Assembly (NCBI GenBank): GCA_964558395.1
Contig: CAZLDS010000008.1
Coordinates: 1-64,000 of the forward strand
Length of the DNA stretch: 64,000 nucleotides
Direction: 5' to 3'
Origin: CSP1-5 sp964558395
Lineage (GTDB): Bacteria; Methylomirabilota; Methylomirabilia; Methylomirabilales; CSP1-5
The notes beneath the pieces were generated by a model, which saw nothing but the letters and a program-made list of their open reading frames with translations, did no database searches and was not told the origin of the DNA. A program made the translations under genes and the position numbers. Shown here in pieces: positions 15,477 to 23,945 of this stretch (within the stretch, counting starts at the first letter, position 1; each line of letters begins with the position of its first letter).

Positions 15477-18031
15477 TCCACAGGATCTCGGCGTTTCTCC
15501 TCCTCCTCGGGCGTGGGCTAACGCAGTTTCCCCTCCGCGCAACCCTGACGCTATTCGGCATCGCCATTGGCGTCGCGGCATTCGTCGCCATCCAGCTGGC
15601 GAATCACAGCATCCTGGCCTCCTTCCACCGAACCATCAATGCGGTCGCAGGCCGAAGCACCCTGGTCGTCACCGCGGGAGAGGCGGGATTTGACGAGATC
15701 TTCCTGCTCAAGGTGCAAGCGGCGCAGGCAGTCGAATACGCGGCCCCGCTCATCACGAGTATCGCACCGGTGGAAGGACCGCGGGGAGAAGTGCTCCTGG
15801 TCCTGGGGGTGGACCTTTTGGCCGAAGAAGCCTTTCGCGAATACCGGCTGACGGGGCAGAAGGACGCGGTCAACCTCAAGATGCTCCTGCAGCCGGAGAC
15901 CCTCTTTCTCTCGCAGTCGTTCGCTGCGACTCACCACCTCACGGTGGGGGAACCCATTACGCTCCTCACTGGAAGCCGTCACCGCACATTTATCATTCGG
16001 GGTCTCTTGGAACCCCGAGGACCCGCCCGAGCTCTGGAGGGACATCTGGCCGTCATGGATATCGCCACTGCCCAGGCCGCCTTTGACAAGATCGGGAGGC
16101 TGGATCGAATCGATATTGTCCTTCGGGACGGAGCCGGGATCGACTCGACAGCTGCCGAACTCGAACAGGTGCTCCCCAAGTATCTCAAGGTGAGACGACC
16201 CGAGCAACGCAATCGCCAGGTCGAAAAGATGCTGGCAGCCTTCCGATTGAACCTCAACGCCCTGAGTGCCATCGCACTCGTGGTGGCGGCATTCCTCATT
16301 TACAATACCCTCTCCCTTTCGGTCATCCACCGGCGACAGCAGATCGGCATCCTCCGTTCCCTGGGGGTCAGCACGGGCGAGGTGGTTACCCTCTTTGTCG
16401 GCGAGGCCCTGGTCCTGGGAGGGGTCGGCTCACTTTTGGGTCTCGGCCTTGGTACCTTCCTGGCGAGCCAGGTCCTCGAAACGATCTCACAGACCGTGTC
16501 AAACTTGTATAGCTTCATCCGGGTCACCCGGGTAGACGCTGATGTCCTCACCCTCACGGTTGCGCTCGGCCTCGGTCTTTCGTTTGCGTTGATCGCAGCC
16601 CTGTATCCCAGCTTTCAGGCAGGCAGGGTCTTTGTTCGCGAGTCCCTCGATCCACCGCTCGCCGGTGAGGAGGTCCGCGGATCCACAGTGCTCTTGCTGC
16701 TCGGTCTCTTACTCCTCGCGGGAGCCTACTGGGCCGCAGGGCAAAGCCCAGTGGCCGACACGCCACTGTTCGGCTATCTCGCCTTGGTGCTCCTCATCCT
16801 GGGCGGAGCCTCGCTCACACCGTGGGCCATTCTGGGTTTCGCCCGGATGCTCCGTCGCGTCGGACGGCGGGTAGGGAGAAGTGAAGGACTCCTCGTCGCC
16901 GCACATCTGAGAGGGTACCAGGGGAGGCATGCCGTGGCGGTAGCGGCGATGATGACCGCCCTCGCCATGCTGATTGGAGTGGCGATTATGATCGGGAGCT
17001 TTCGCCGGACGGTAGAAATCTGGGTGGAGGAGACGATCCAGGCGGATCTGATCGTGACACCCACGTCCCGGTTTACCAGGGGAGTTTACGCACTCCTCCC
17101 CGCGGGGTTTTTGAACCATGTTCGCACGATTCCCGGCATTGCCGCTGTGGATCCGTTCACTCGATTGAAGGTCCCCTTCCGTGGCCGGGAGGTCCTCGTG
17201 GCCGCCGGAGACTTCGAAGTGGCGGCAGTCCGAGGAAAGCTTCTATTTCTGCACGGCAATTCCAGAGAGGTGCTGACCCGAGCCAAAGATCAAAAGGGCA
17301 TCCTCATCTCCGAGACGACTGCCCTGACCCATGGCATCACTTGGGGGGACCGGATCGCCTTGGACGCCCCCGCCGGTCTGGCCTCCTTTCCGGTCGTCGG
17401 CATTTTCTACGACTACGCCACCGATGGGGGGAAAATCATCATGGACCAAGACCTCTTTCGACAGTATTGGGGTGAACAGGGGATCAATGTATTGGCGGTC
17501 TATCTGACGCCAGGGGCGGATCCAGCTGTTGTCGCGCGGCGGATTAAACAGGCAGAGGAGGGAGCGGCGATTGTCGTTATGCCGAACCAAGACCTAAAGA
17601 AACGAGTGCTCACAATCTTTGATCAGACCTTTGCCGTGACGCACGCCCTGCGGGTCATCGCAGTTATCGTGGCCGCCTTGGGGATTCTGAACGCGCTCTG
17701 GGCCTCTGTCCTCGAGCGGCAGCGGGAGATCGGCATCTTGCGATCGGTAGGGGCATCTCGCCCGCAGATATTCCGCCTGATCCTTCAAGAGGCAGGCCTC
17801 CTGGGCCTACTCGCTGAGATCCAGGGTGTGGTTATCGGTCTCTTCCTGGCACTCGTTTTGATCCACGTCATCAATAAGCAGTCCTTCGGTTGGTCTATCC
17901 TCTTCTTCTTTCCTCCGAGCATCCTCCTCACATCGGCCGGACTCGTCCTGGTGGCCTCCCTCCTCTCGGGCTTCCTCCCCGCGTTACACGCCGCCCGTGT
18001 CAACGTCGCCGATGCCATCAAATACGAGTAG
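15473..18031 (+). CDS. FtsX/LolC-family ABC permease (duplicated)
   Basis: An 852-aa inner-membrane permease with two FtsX-type modules in one chain, as in YbbP. TM1 is near residue 20 (LRATLTLFGIAIGVAAFVAIQ), followed by a periplasmic domain (about 45-255), three TM segments (about 262-385, containing IGILRSLGVSTGEVVTLFVGEALVLG), a central pair of hydrophobic stretches, a second TM plus periplasmic domain, and a final FtsX module (about 720-850, with IGILRSVGASRPQIFRLILQEAGLLG and PALHAARVNVADAIKYE). With the upstream ATPase it forms a type VII ABC (mechanotransmission) system. Substrate unknown; YbbAP-type pairs are linked to lipoprotein or envelope processes. Confidence 0.88.
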   Translation: MIHRISAFLLLLGRGLTQFPLRATLTLFGIAIGVAAFVAIQLANHSILASFHRTINAVAGRSTLVVTAGEAGFDEIFLLKVQAAQAVEYAAPLITSIAPVEGPRGEVLLVLGVDLLAEEAFREYRLTGQKDAVNLKMLLQPETLFLSQSFAATHHLTVGEPITLLTGSRHRTFIIRGLLEPRGPARALEGHLAVMDIATAQAAFDKIGRLDRIDIVLRDGAGIDSTAAELEQVLPKYLKVRRPEQRNRQVEKMLAAFRLNLNALSAIALVVAAFLIYNTLSLSVIHRRQQIGILRSLGVSTGEVVTLFVGEALVLGGVGSLLGLGLGTFLASQVLETISQTVSNLYSFIRVTRVDADVLTLTVALGLGLSFALIAALYPSFQAGRVFVRESLDPPLAGEEVRGSTVLLLLGLLLLAGAYWAAGQSPVADTPLFGYLALVLLILGGASLTPWAILGFARMLRRVGRRVGRSEGLLVAAHLRGYQGRHAVAVAAMMTALAMLIGVAIMIGSFRRTVEIWVEETIQADLIVTPTSRFTRGVYALLPAGFLNHVRTIPGIAAVDPFTRLKVPFRGREVLVAAGDFEVAAVRGKLLFLHGNSREVLTRAKDQKGILISETTALTHGITWGDRIALDAPAGLASFPVVGIFYDYATDGGKIIMDQDLFRQYWGEQGINVLAVYLTPGADPAVVARRIKQAEEGAAIVVMPNQDLKKRVLTIFDQTFAVTHALRVIAVIVAALGILNALWASVLERQREIGILRSVGASRPQIFRLILQEAGLLGLLAEIQGVVIGLFLALVLIHVINKQSFGWSILFFFPPSILLTSAGLVLVASLLSGFLPALHAARVNVADAIKYE

Positions 18032-18161
18032 GCCGGACGATGAAAGGGGTTAACCAGAACCGCGCAGCGGGCGAGTGCCGTTCCGACGTGACGAGCGGGA
18101 CTCCTTCCCACAGCCGTTTAGGGCGTGTAGGGAAAAGTCCTCAGAAAGAGTTGGAGCGGTA

Positions 18162-18341
18162 TTAGTCCGGGCCCAGCCGAGTCCTCTTCTGTTGATATTC
18201 GCGATAGAGAAAATCGGTCTGGAGAGGCGTCAGGCTGAACTGTTGACTAGCTTGGTCGATCAAGAGGCCGACATTGGCCTCCGGGTTGTCCTGAAGTTCG
18301 GCATTGATCCACTTGAGTGCGTCTCTCAGCGCCCTTTCCAT
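18162..18341 (-). CDS. 59-aa conserved hypothetical protein
   Basis: Small soluble protein read from the ATG at 18341, preceded by GGAGG 8 bases upstream. The sequence (MERALRDALKWINAELQD, then VGLLIDQASQQFSLTPLQTDFLYREY) predicts two or three helices, rich in Gln and Leu. I do not recognise a named domain with certainty. It lies downstream of the NYN-domain gene on the same strand, separated by a 118-base repeat-rich spacer, so cotranscription is possible. The frame remains open upstream of this ATG into the repeat, but that part looks non-coding. Confidence 0.6.
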   Translation of the reverse strand: MERALRDALKWINAELQDNPEANVGLLIDQASQQFSLTPLQTDFLYREYQQKRTRLGPD

Positions 18342-18359
18342 CGTCCTCACCTCCAACAG

Positions 18360-18455
18360 GACAGCTGTCGGCAGTCCGCTGTCAGCCGTCGGCAAACGAC
18401 CTCCATGTGGTTTTTGAAGTTTTACTGACTGCTGACCGCTGCTAGCTGACAGCAT
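18360..18455 (+). repeat. Degenerate GCTGTCAG/GTCGGC quasi-palindromic repeats
   Basis: Intergenic tract with GACAGCTGTC (palindrome), GGCAGTCCGCTGTCAGCCGTCGGC and, after a 38-base break, GACTGCTGACCGCTGCTAGCTGACAGC. The same 7-9 base words recur in both orientations, a pattern of slippage-derived or REP-like intergenic repeats. No coding signal. Confidence 0.55.
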
Positions 18456-18459
18456 CCCG

Positions 18460-19212
18460 CTAGTGCCCTTCTCCGAGGCCCACAATAATGTACGTCCGGC
18501 TCCGATCGTCTCGTTTCAGTTCCACGATATCGTGGTGAGCGGCGTCCTCGAGAAGCTTCGAGAAGGTGCTATACCCTGAGTAGGACTCATTAAAGTCTGG
18601 ACGCTTGCGCATCATGGTCTGTTTGACCATGGAGGCCCAGAGCACGTCCTTATTCTCGCGCATCAGTGCCAGGATGGAATCGACCAAGAGTTCGAAGACT
18701 CCGGCTTTCTTCGGAGGGAGATTTTCCATCCGCGGTTTCTTGATCCCACGAACCAGGTCTTCGTAATAGATGAACTCATCGCAGTTGGCGACCAGGAGTT
18801 CCGAGGACGAGTTCTTGACCCCTAGCCCGATCACAAACTTATTGTTCTCCCGGAGCTTGGAGACCAGCGGGGAGAAATCGCTGTCCCCCGATGCGATCAC
18901 AAAGGTGTCGATGTGCTCCTTGGAATACGACAGATCCATGGCGTCTACCACCATGCGAATATCTGCTGAATTCTTGCCACTATACGACCGGCGGGGGATC
19001 TCGATAAGCTCGATGGCTGCCTCGTGAAACGCCCGTCTGTACTCGGTATACTTCTCCCAGTCCGCGTAGGCCCGCTTCACCATGATCTTGCCCTTTTCGA
19101 CCAAACGGGTCAGCATCAGCTTCACCTCGAACGATTTATACTTCGCCTCCTTAACGCCCAAGGCAATATTCTCAAAATCGATGAAAACAGCCAGTTTCCG
19201 TTCGTCGTTCAT
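18460..19212 (-). CDS. NYN-domain (LabA/DUF88) protein with OST-HTH domain
   Basis: A 250-aa protein. Residues 5-150 form a PIN-like NYN domain with the acidic residues of the fold in place: AVFIDFENIA (first Asp), DIRMVVDAMDLS and VIASGDSDFSPLVS (GDSDF motif). NYN proteins are predicted or shown RNases. The C-terminal part (about 165-245: FELLVDSILALMRENKDVLWASMVKQTMMRKRPDF...YSTFSKLLEDA) matches the OST-HTH/LOTUS winged-helix domain, which binds RNA or G-quadruplexes in other proteins. AGGAG precedes the ATG at 19212. The RNA target is unknown. Confidence 0.88.
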   Translation of the reverse strand: MNDERKLAVFIDFENIALGVKEAKYKSFEVKLMLTRLVEKGKIMVKRAYADWEKYTEYRRAFHEAAIELIEIPRRSYSGKNSADIRMVVDAMDLSYSKEHIDTFVIASGDSDFSPLVSKLRENNKFVIGLGVKNSSSELLVANCDEFIYYEDLVRGIKKPRMENLPPKKAGVFELLVDSILALMRENKDVLWASMVKQTMMRKRPDFNESYSGYSTFSKLLEDAAHHDIVELKRDDRSRTYIIVGLGEGH

Positions 19213-19235
19213 CTACCACTCCTGTTCTGCCGTAA

Positions 19236-19269
19236 CAAAAAACCCCGTCGGCTCTTCACCGTTCGGGGG
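19236..19269 (-). terminator. Rho-independent terminator downstream of the cyclase gene
   Basis: On the - strand: CCCCG (19268-19264), loop, CGGGG (19247-19243), followed by TTTTTTG. It lies between the cyclase gene and the NYN gene, both on the - strand, so the NYN gene likely has its own promoter. Confidence 0.6.
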
Positions 19270-19361
19270 TCTTCGCGTTGCTTAGTTGGCGTTCTTCATA
19301 CACTCTCTATGTACCACGAAATAAATGTGAGCGCAAGGTATCGGTCAGGTTCACATTCCAA

Positions 19362-20180
19362 CTACCACATGGCGAGCACCCGCGCAGGGCCTCCCGATGC
19401 TCCCTCAACTCGCGGCACGCCAACGAAGAGGGTCCCGCCTCGGGGCGGAATCTTGCCCAGATTCGCCAGGTTCTCAATCACCCACCTGTTGGCAGGGAGT
19501 GTTGCAAAGTGCGCTCCAAAATCTGTCGAGGGGCCGTGATCAAGGCTGATCGTGTCCACGCCGATGCCGCCAACCCCTCGTTCTTTCACCAGGAACTCGG
19601 CCCCCTCCTCACTAACTCCGGGGAAGTGCATCACGCCCTTGCTGTCCATGTTCAGGAATGCCGCCTGGTTGCCTGCCCGATCCTCCCACCCGCTCCACAT
19701 GAGCACGGCCGCCCCCTGCGAGATCCGCCCATGCTTCTTCTCCCACGCCTTGATATCATCCACCCTCACTTGGGCGTCCGGATCCCGCCGCACCCGAGCC
19801 CGGATATCGATAACGAACATGGGCACCACGAGACCCGCTGCCGGAATTTCGGCGGCCGACCAGCCCTGCGCACTAAAGTGAAGGGGGGCATCCACATGGG
19901 TTCCGCTATGTTCGTGAATGTGCCACGCATTGGCGTAAAATCCATCACGGGCAATGCGATGGGTGTTGACGATCTGAAGCAAGGGGTACCCTGGCCAGGC
20001 GGGAAATCTCGGGGTGAGGGTATGGGTCAGGTCAACGACACGTGAGACTCTCCCAGGCCTTGCCTTGCGCCTGGCGCGCATTGGTCGAGGGACGGCCGCG
20101 ACACCCATCCCCATCCAGGGCAGCATTTCTGGGGATGAAAGCAGGGATCGGAACACTTCCAACGTAGCCGGCAGACACAT
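19362..20180 (-). CDS. Cyclase family protein (kynurenine-formamidase-like)
   Basis: PF04199-type metal-dependent hydrolase of 272 aa. The diagnostic HSGTHVDAPLHF motif (His and Asp metal ligands) is at about residue 90, preceded by VVDLTHTLTPRFPAWPG and followed by MFVIDIRARV, VLMWSGWEDR, FPGVSEEGAEFLV and IGVDTISLDHGPS. Relatives hydrolyse N-formylkynurenine, isatin or other cyclic amides. The N-terminal 45 residues are Arg/Met-rich and not conserved; translation may start later. It lies 10 bases downstream of the FNR-type reductase and is probably cotranscribed. No tryptophan-degradation genes are near, so the substrate is open. Confidence 0.85.
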   Translation of the reverse strand: MCLPATLEVFRSLLSSPEMLPWMGMGVAAVPRPMRARRKARPGRVSRVVDLTHTLTPRFPAWPGYPLLQIVNTHRIARDGFYANAWHIHEHSGTHVDAPLHFSAQGWSAAEIPAAGLVVPMFVIDIRARVRRDPDAQVRVDDIKAWEKKHGRISQGAAVLMWSGWEDRAGNQAAFLNMDSKGVMHFPGVSEEGAEFLVKERGVGGIGVDTISLDHGPSTDFGAHFATLPANRWVIENLANLGKIPPRGGTLFVGVPRVEGASGGPARVLAMW

Positions 20181-20190
20181 GGCTCTCCTC

Positions 20191-20934
20191 CTATGCCTCC
20201 CAGTATTGTTCCTCTCGGATCTGCGTCTCGTGAAAACCTCGATCCGACAAAATCTTCCTTCCCTGCTCGATCATGCCGGGATGTCCACAGAGATAGGCAA
20301 TCGTATCCCGCGGCGTCCACCGAAGGGAGTCTAAGGTCTTCTCGATCAAGGTCTCGATGCGTCCCGTTTCACCCCGCCAGCCTGGATTCTCAGCCGGGCG
20401 ACTCACCACAGGGATATAAGTCAGCCAGGGATGACTCGCCGCCGCGCCCTGGAGGTCAGCATCGTAGCCGAAATCGGTAGCATAGCTCGCTCCATGTAGA
20501 AGAGTCACGTGCATTCCTGGCGGCGTTCCCCGGCTCTCATCAATCATCAAGGTTCGTACCATGCTCAGGAACGGGGCAATCCCCGTACCGGTGGCAACCA
20601 TCACGTGGTGTGGTCGACCGGTTTCTCGATCGAGAAGGAACATCCCCTGTGGCGGCTTGAGCAATAACTCTGCTCCCGGCTCGAACTGAAACAGGCGCGC
20701 CGTGAGGTAGCCATCGTCGACCCGCTCGATGAAAAACTCAAGAAAGTCCTCGTGCGGCGATGAGACGATCGAGTAATCCCGTTCAATGAACTTTTCTCCC
20801 TCGCGGATCCCGAGGGTTACGTATTGCCCGGGGCGAAAGCTCACCCTTGCTTCCGGCTCGAAGATAAAAATCGACAATGCCGATGTGACGTTCCGGCGCG
20901 AGACGAGGCGCGCCTTTATCCCGCCTTCCCTCAT
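20191..20934 (-). CDS. Ferredoxin--NADP(+) reductase family flavoprotein
   Basis: A 247-aa FNR-fold oxidoreductase. The FAD domain (about 1-100) shows FRPGQYVTLGI and ERDYSIVSSP (RxYS motif for FAD), with KPPQGMFLLD. The NADP domain (about 105-247) shows MVATGTGIAPFLSMVR, HGASYATDFGYDADL, YIPVVSRP and YLCGHPGMIEQGRKIL, ending EEQYWEA. The layout is that of the bacterial Fpr type that passes electrons between NADPH and ferredoxin or flavodoxin. It is the first gene of a two-gene unit with the cyclase. Physiological partner not identifiable. Confidence 0.9.
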   Translation of the reverse strand: MREGGIKARLVSRRNVTSALSIFIFEPEARVSFRPGQYVTLGIREGEKFIERDYSIVSSPHEDFLEFFIERVDDGYLTARLFQFEPGAELLLKPPQGMFLLDRETGRPHHVMVATGTGIAPFLSMVRTLMIDESRGTPPGMHVTLLHGASYATDFGYDADLQGAAASHPWLTYIPVVSRPAENPGWRGETGRIETLIEKTLDSLRWTPRDTIAYLCGHPGMIEQGRKILSDRGFHETQIREEQYWEA

Positions 20935-21448
20935 CGGTCCTCCTTGATGCTTCTGCCTCGTGGATGCCTCCAGGCTAGCCGTGCGCTCCCTACCAAGTCA
21001 AGAGGCGGAAGAAAGAGAGGCCGCACGCACATGCCCCTCGCTCCGAGCCTCCTGTCCCAGTCAATCGCGCAAGGGCTCGGGAGCTGAGGCTTCCTCGGCG
21101 GAAAAATTCCACTGGTCGGTCTGGCGAACTATCGTACTTCCGCGCCGAGCAATCCGCTCTTGCCATAGGACGGCCATCCCCCACCTGCACTGCGTTCCGG
21201 TGGGAGGTGCCCCTTGGCCGCCCGCAAACCAGGGTTCCGCCGGGTCCAGGCCCACCTCCCCTCGCCCTCCCGACGCGACCCGATTCTCCGCACACCTCCT
21301 GTTCGGAGGCAGCACCTGTCGGCCCCGAGCGACATGCCGGGAGTCCGAAAGCTTTCGGACCGACCAGGGTCACCGCGGGAGGCCCGGAGGAAGGGGCCGG
21401 CAGGTGCTGCCATCCTCAATCCCCGAGCCCTTCCGGCTGGGGGACGTG
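20935..21448. other. Non-coding GC-rich intergenic region with strong secondary structure
   Basis: A stretch of over 500 bases without a convincing gene: open frames on both strands are Arg/Pro/Gly-rich and lack ribosome sites. It holds two notable inverted repeats. Arms 21308-21326 and 21393-21411 pair over 19 bp (one G-U on the + strand, one C/A mismatch on the - strand) and enclose CCGGG/CCCGG and the palindrome GTCCGAAAGCTTTCGGAC (21343-21360). GGGAGGTG at 21202 pairs with CACCTCCC near 21253. It could be a structured RNA gene; it does not match RNase P, tmRNA, SRP RNA, 6S RNA or a riboswitch that I can recognise. Confidence 0.5.
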
Positions 21449-21491
21449 GAAAAAACAGGAGAGGGGCGGCCCCGCTGAGTCGGGCCGCCCC
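21449..21491 (-). terminator. Rho-independent terminator of the DUF4139 gene
   Basis: Perfect 10-bp stem GGGGCGGCCC (21463-21472) / GGGCCGCCCC (21482-21491) with a 9-base loop. On the - strand it is followed by TCTCCTGTTTTTT. It ends the DUF4139 transcript 22 bases past the stop. Confidence 0.75.
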
Positions 21492-21513
21492 TTTCGGGAA
21501 TTGAACACCCTCA

Positions 21514-22959
21514 CTAAAAGGTGATGCGAACCCGATAATTGATCTTGACCCCACTCTCTTTCGGAACCTGCACCGGGAACTCCAACGTGTGAGCCTCCAC
21601 TTTCTTGGAGGCGTGACTGGCGTGCAGCACCGTCCAGTCCCCCGGGATCGGCTCGACCACCGTCACCTTCACGTCCTTGTCCTTGTGATTGCGTAGCGCG
21701 ATCTCCCAGGCCACCTCATAGACATGCGAGGCGATCTTGCGCCAGTCCGTCTGGATCCGCTCGCCCACCACGTCGAAGGCTTCTCCCATCTTGATCTTTA
21801 CCTTTTCATCTTTGGGGGTGTGGTCGATGCGGTCTTCCCCGATAAATTGGAGGCTGCCCGACCGATCTGCCTTATACACGCGAACCACGCCCTTGGGCAG
21901 GGGCAGTCCGAGGTGATTCTTCTTTGTGTTCGCTACATCCAGATACACGCCTACCTTTTGGTTCGAGATCGGCTTCCCATACCGATTCCGGTAGTAGTGT
22001 TGGGCTCCGTAATAGATCAGGTCCTTGCGGATGGGGATGTCAGCAGCGCTCAAGAGGCTGATCTGTTTCGATTGATTCTCCTTGATCGTGGTCTGGCCGT
22101 CGAGGGAGTACAGATGATACTCAAAGAACCCTTCTTCCTGAAACGCCTCTTCCGCAACCGCTGACTTGGCCACCATCCCGCGTAGGGCATCGGCCATTTC
22201 CCGTTCACTCCGGGCCCGATTTACATCACCGGCGACCAGCTTGAGTGTGGCGTTCTTGTAGGTCGCCCCGCTTCGATTGTCAATGGTCACCCAGCCGGCC
22301 AGGTCCCCTCCATCGTCCTCGGCATTGAGTGTCAGAACATAATCGGCACGCCAAGTGATCCCTTGCGTGAGATAGCTGGCCTCGATCACTTGAGTATCAC
22401 CGAGAGCATTTCCGAGTCGCCAGACGAGCGTCGGCCTGGCAATGAGATTTTCCGGGATCGCGGGGAGGATCACGCGGCCCGGATAGTTTAGATAGATGGC
22501 CCCATCAATCTGATAAATGGGGCCACCGTTGACGCTGAGAAGCAGGGCGTCGACCTGTCGCTCCTCCCCGGTGTATTGATTCTTTTCCCACAACTTGACT
22601 TTCTTTCCGACATATTTCTCGAGGAGTTTCTGCGGATTGAGCAAGTCGTACTCGTAGTTCTGCTCGAGAATCCTGAGCTTCCGCGGATCGGTCAGGGACT
22701 TGAGGTGGACGGTGGCGGGATTGATCTGGGCGGCGACATCCATGAAGCGAAGATCGTGAATCCCCGGCGGCAACTGGATTTTTCGAATATCCTTCACCAG
22801 GCCCAAGTTGCCGTTGTAGATGGTCACCGCCACTGTCTGCTGGTCCTCTCCCGTTGTCGCTGAAGTCTTCCGGGCCGCCACCACCTGGCCGGGAAGGCCC
22901 AGGGTCGCAGCCGAGAGAACCAGTATTGACAGGCGCAGTAATCGGACGATGCGTTGCAT
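21514..22959 (-). CDS. Secreted DUF4139-domain protein
   Basis: A 481-aa exported protein. The ATG at 22959 has GAGGAGG 5 bases upstream and opens a signal peptide (MQRIVRLLRLSILVLSAATLG...VVAA). The mature part has a short N-terminal region (VAVTIYNGNLGLVKDIRKI) and then the DUF4139 domain, with YLTQGITWRADYVLTL, GWVTIDNRSGATYKNATLKLVAGD and a C-terminal beta-rich half (YEVAWEIALRNHKDKDVKVTVVEPIPGDWTV). Function is unknown. An ECF-type promoter directly upstream (22997-23024) matches that of the nearby sigma gene, so it is a predicted target of that sigma factor. A terminator closes the unit. Confidence 0.85.
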   Translation of the reverse strand: MQRIVRLLRLSILVLSAATLGLPGQVVAARKTSATTGEDQQTVAVTIYNGNLGLVKDIRKIQLPPGIHDLRFMDVAAQINPATVHLKSLTDPRKLRILEQNYEYDLLNPQKLLEKYVGKKVKLWEKNQYTGEERQVDALLLSVNGGPIYQIDGAIYLNYPGRVILPAIPENLIARPTLVWRLGNALGDTQVIEASYLTQGITWRADYVLTLNAEDDGGDLAGWVTIDNRSGATYKNATLKLVAGDVNRARSEREMADALRGMVAKSAVAEEAFQEEGFFEYHLYSLDGQTTIKENQSKQISLLSAADIPIRKDLIYYGAQHYYRNRYGKPISNQKVGVYLDVANTKKNHLGLPLPKGVVRVYKADRSGSLQFIGEDRIDHTPKDEKVKIKMGEAFDVVGERIQTDWRKIASHVYEVAWEIALRNHKDKDVKVTVVEPIPGDWTVLHASHASKKVEAHTLEFPVQVPKESGVKINYRVRITF

Positions 22960-22996
22960 GGGAACCTCCTCGTGCGAGTTGTCGACATACACCCGG

Positions 22997-23024
22997 TTCG
23001 ACAAGGAGGGGAGGAAAAAGTTCC
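22997..23024 (-). promoter_or_regulatory. ECF-sigma promoter of the DUF4139 gene
   Basis: On the - strand: GGAACTT (23024-23018), 15-base spacer, GTCGAA (23002-22997). It closely resembles the RpoE-type promoter in front of the sigma gene (24564-24592), differing only in the fourth base of the -10 element and by one base of spacing. About 38 bases separate it from the ATG. Confidence 0.7.
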
Positions 23025-23099
23025 CTAAAAAAGTGACGAAGTCCCTAAGGGCTTCGACTGAGGTCAAAATACGTTGGTCTACGGACTTACAAGCCAGGA

Positions 23100-23945
23100 C
23101 TAGCGGACGAGTCGGAGAGAAAAGGTCACGGTCCCTTGAGGAGAAGGTCCGGAGGAGGGCTCTGTCGGAGGATGAATCAGGTCGCCCAGCTCCCTGAGGG
23201 TAGCCACAAACTTGGGGTAGGATGGCGCCGGGATAGCAAGGATGAACTGATGCTCTCCCGGCGTTTCCAGAATCTTGCCACCGGCATCTTTCACGAGCGG
23301 GGCGATCCGGGCGGCCGCGTCCGAGGGATTTGCTGTCTTAAGAACCACCTCAGGGAGCGCGGAAATATCTGCCAGACCTCCTGCCGGCACTTCCTTTCGC
23401 AGGCTGCGCGCAACGGCATCCGCTTCCTCAGAAACTTTTGGTTCCTGTTGAACCATTGAGGACGCGCCGAACTTTTCGGCGGATCTTTTGCGTGCGGCGT
23501 GCTCTTGTAGATCGCCTCTCCGCCCTGCGACCCCGGGAGCCGTCTTATTTCGAAATTCACGTTCGGTGACCGCTTGTGGCCGCGGCGCTTGCGCAAGCTC
23601 TGGAGCAGACCGGTAGACATACACGACCCCAAGAGTAATCAGTACAAGAGCCATGGCCTCGAGGGGGAGCTTGATGTGGAGGGGGAAAAAGAGCCGGGAC
23701 GCGAGGCGCCGCCAGCTGAATTGCTCCCGAGCGCCGACTGCAGCCCGAATCGCAGCCGTGAGCCCCGGTGGGGTCTCAATCTCTTCTAGAGACTGGAGAG
23801 TCGAGACAGTCCGCTGGAGCAACGCGAGTTCCTGCCGGCAGCGGGCACATTCCTCTAAATGAAACTCGATGGCGCGTCGCTCCGCTGGCTCGAGCTCGCC
23901 CTCGAAATACGCCGAAAGCTGGTCTTGAATCTCATTACAACGCAT
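23100..23945 (-). CDS. Anti-sigma factor with zinc-finger N-terminus
   Basis: A 281-aa membrane anti-sigma factor. The N-terminal zinc-binding anti-sigma motif is present (IEFHLEECARCRQEL, His-x3-Cys-x2-Cys, about residues 27-41), one TM segment lies near residues 93-112 (LPLEAMALVLITLGVVYVYRS), and the C-terminal half is extracytoplasmic (EVVLKTANPSDAAARIAPLVKDAGGKI...ATLRELGDL), resembling the ligand-like domain of DUF4349/DUF2275-type proteins. It overlaps the sigma gene by one base (TAATG), the classic sigma/anti-sigma arrangement, and should hold that sigma factor inactive until an envelope signal. Confidence 0.85.
   Translation of the reverse strand: MRCNEIQDQLSAYFEGELEPAERRAIEFHLEECARCRQELALLQRTVSTLQSLEEIETPPGLTAAIRAAVGAREQFSWRRLASRLFFPLHIKLPLEAMALVLITLGVVYVYRSAPELAQAPRPQAVTEREFRNKTAPGVAGRRGDLQEHAARKRSAEKFGASSMVQQEPKVSEEADAVARSLRKEVPAGGLADISALPEVVLKTANPSDAAARIAPLVKDAGGKILETPGEHQFILAIPAPSYPKFVATLRELGDLIHPPTEPSSGPSPQGTVTFSLRLVR

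Noticed and set aside
21308..21411. Identification of the 21.3 kb structure as SRP RNA or RNase P RNA
   Set aside because: The SRP tip (GGAA loop with the AGCAGCC side) and the RNase P conserved blocks (GAGGAAAGTCC, ACAGAA) are missing on both strands.
20960..21524. Overlapping frames on both strands in the 21 kb intergenic region
   Set aside because: Composition is that of translated GC-rich non-coding DNA, no ribosome sites, and the region contains long inverted repeats and a terminator.
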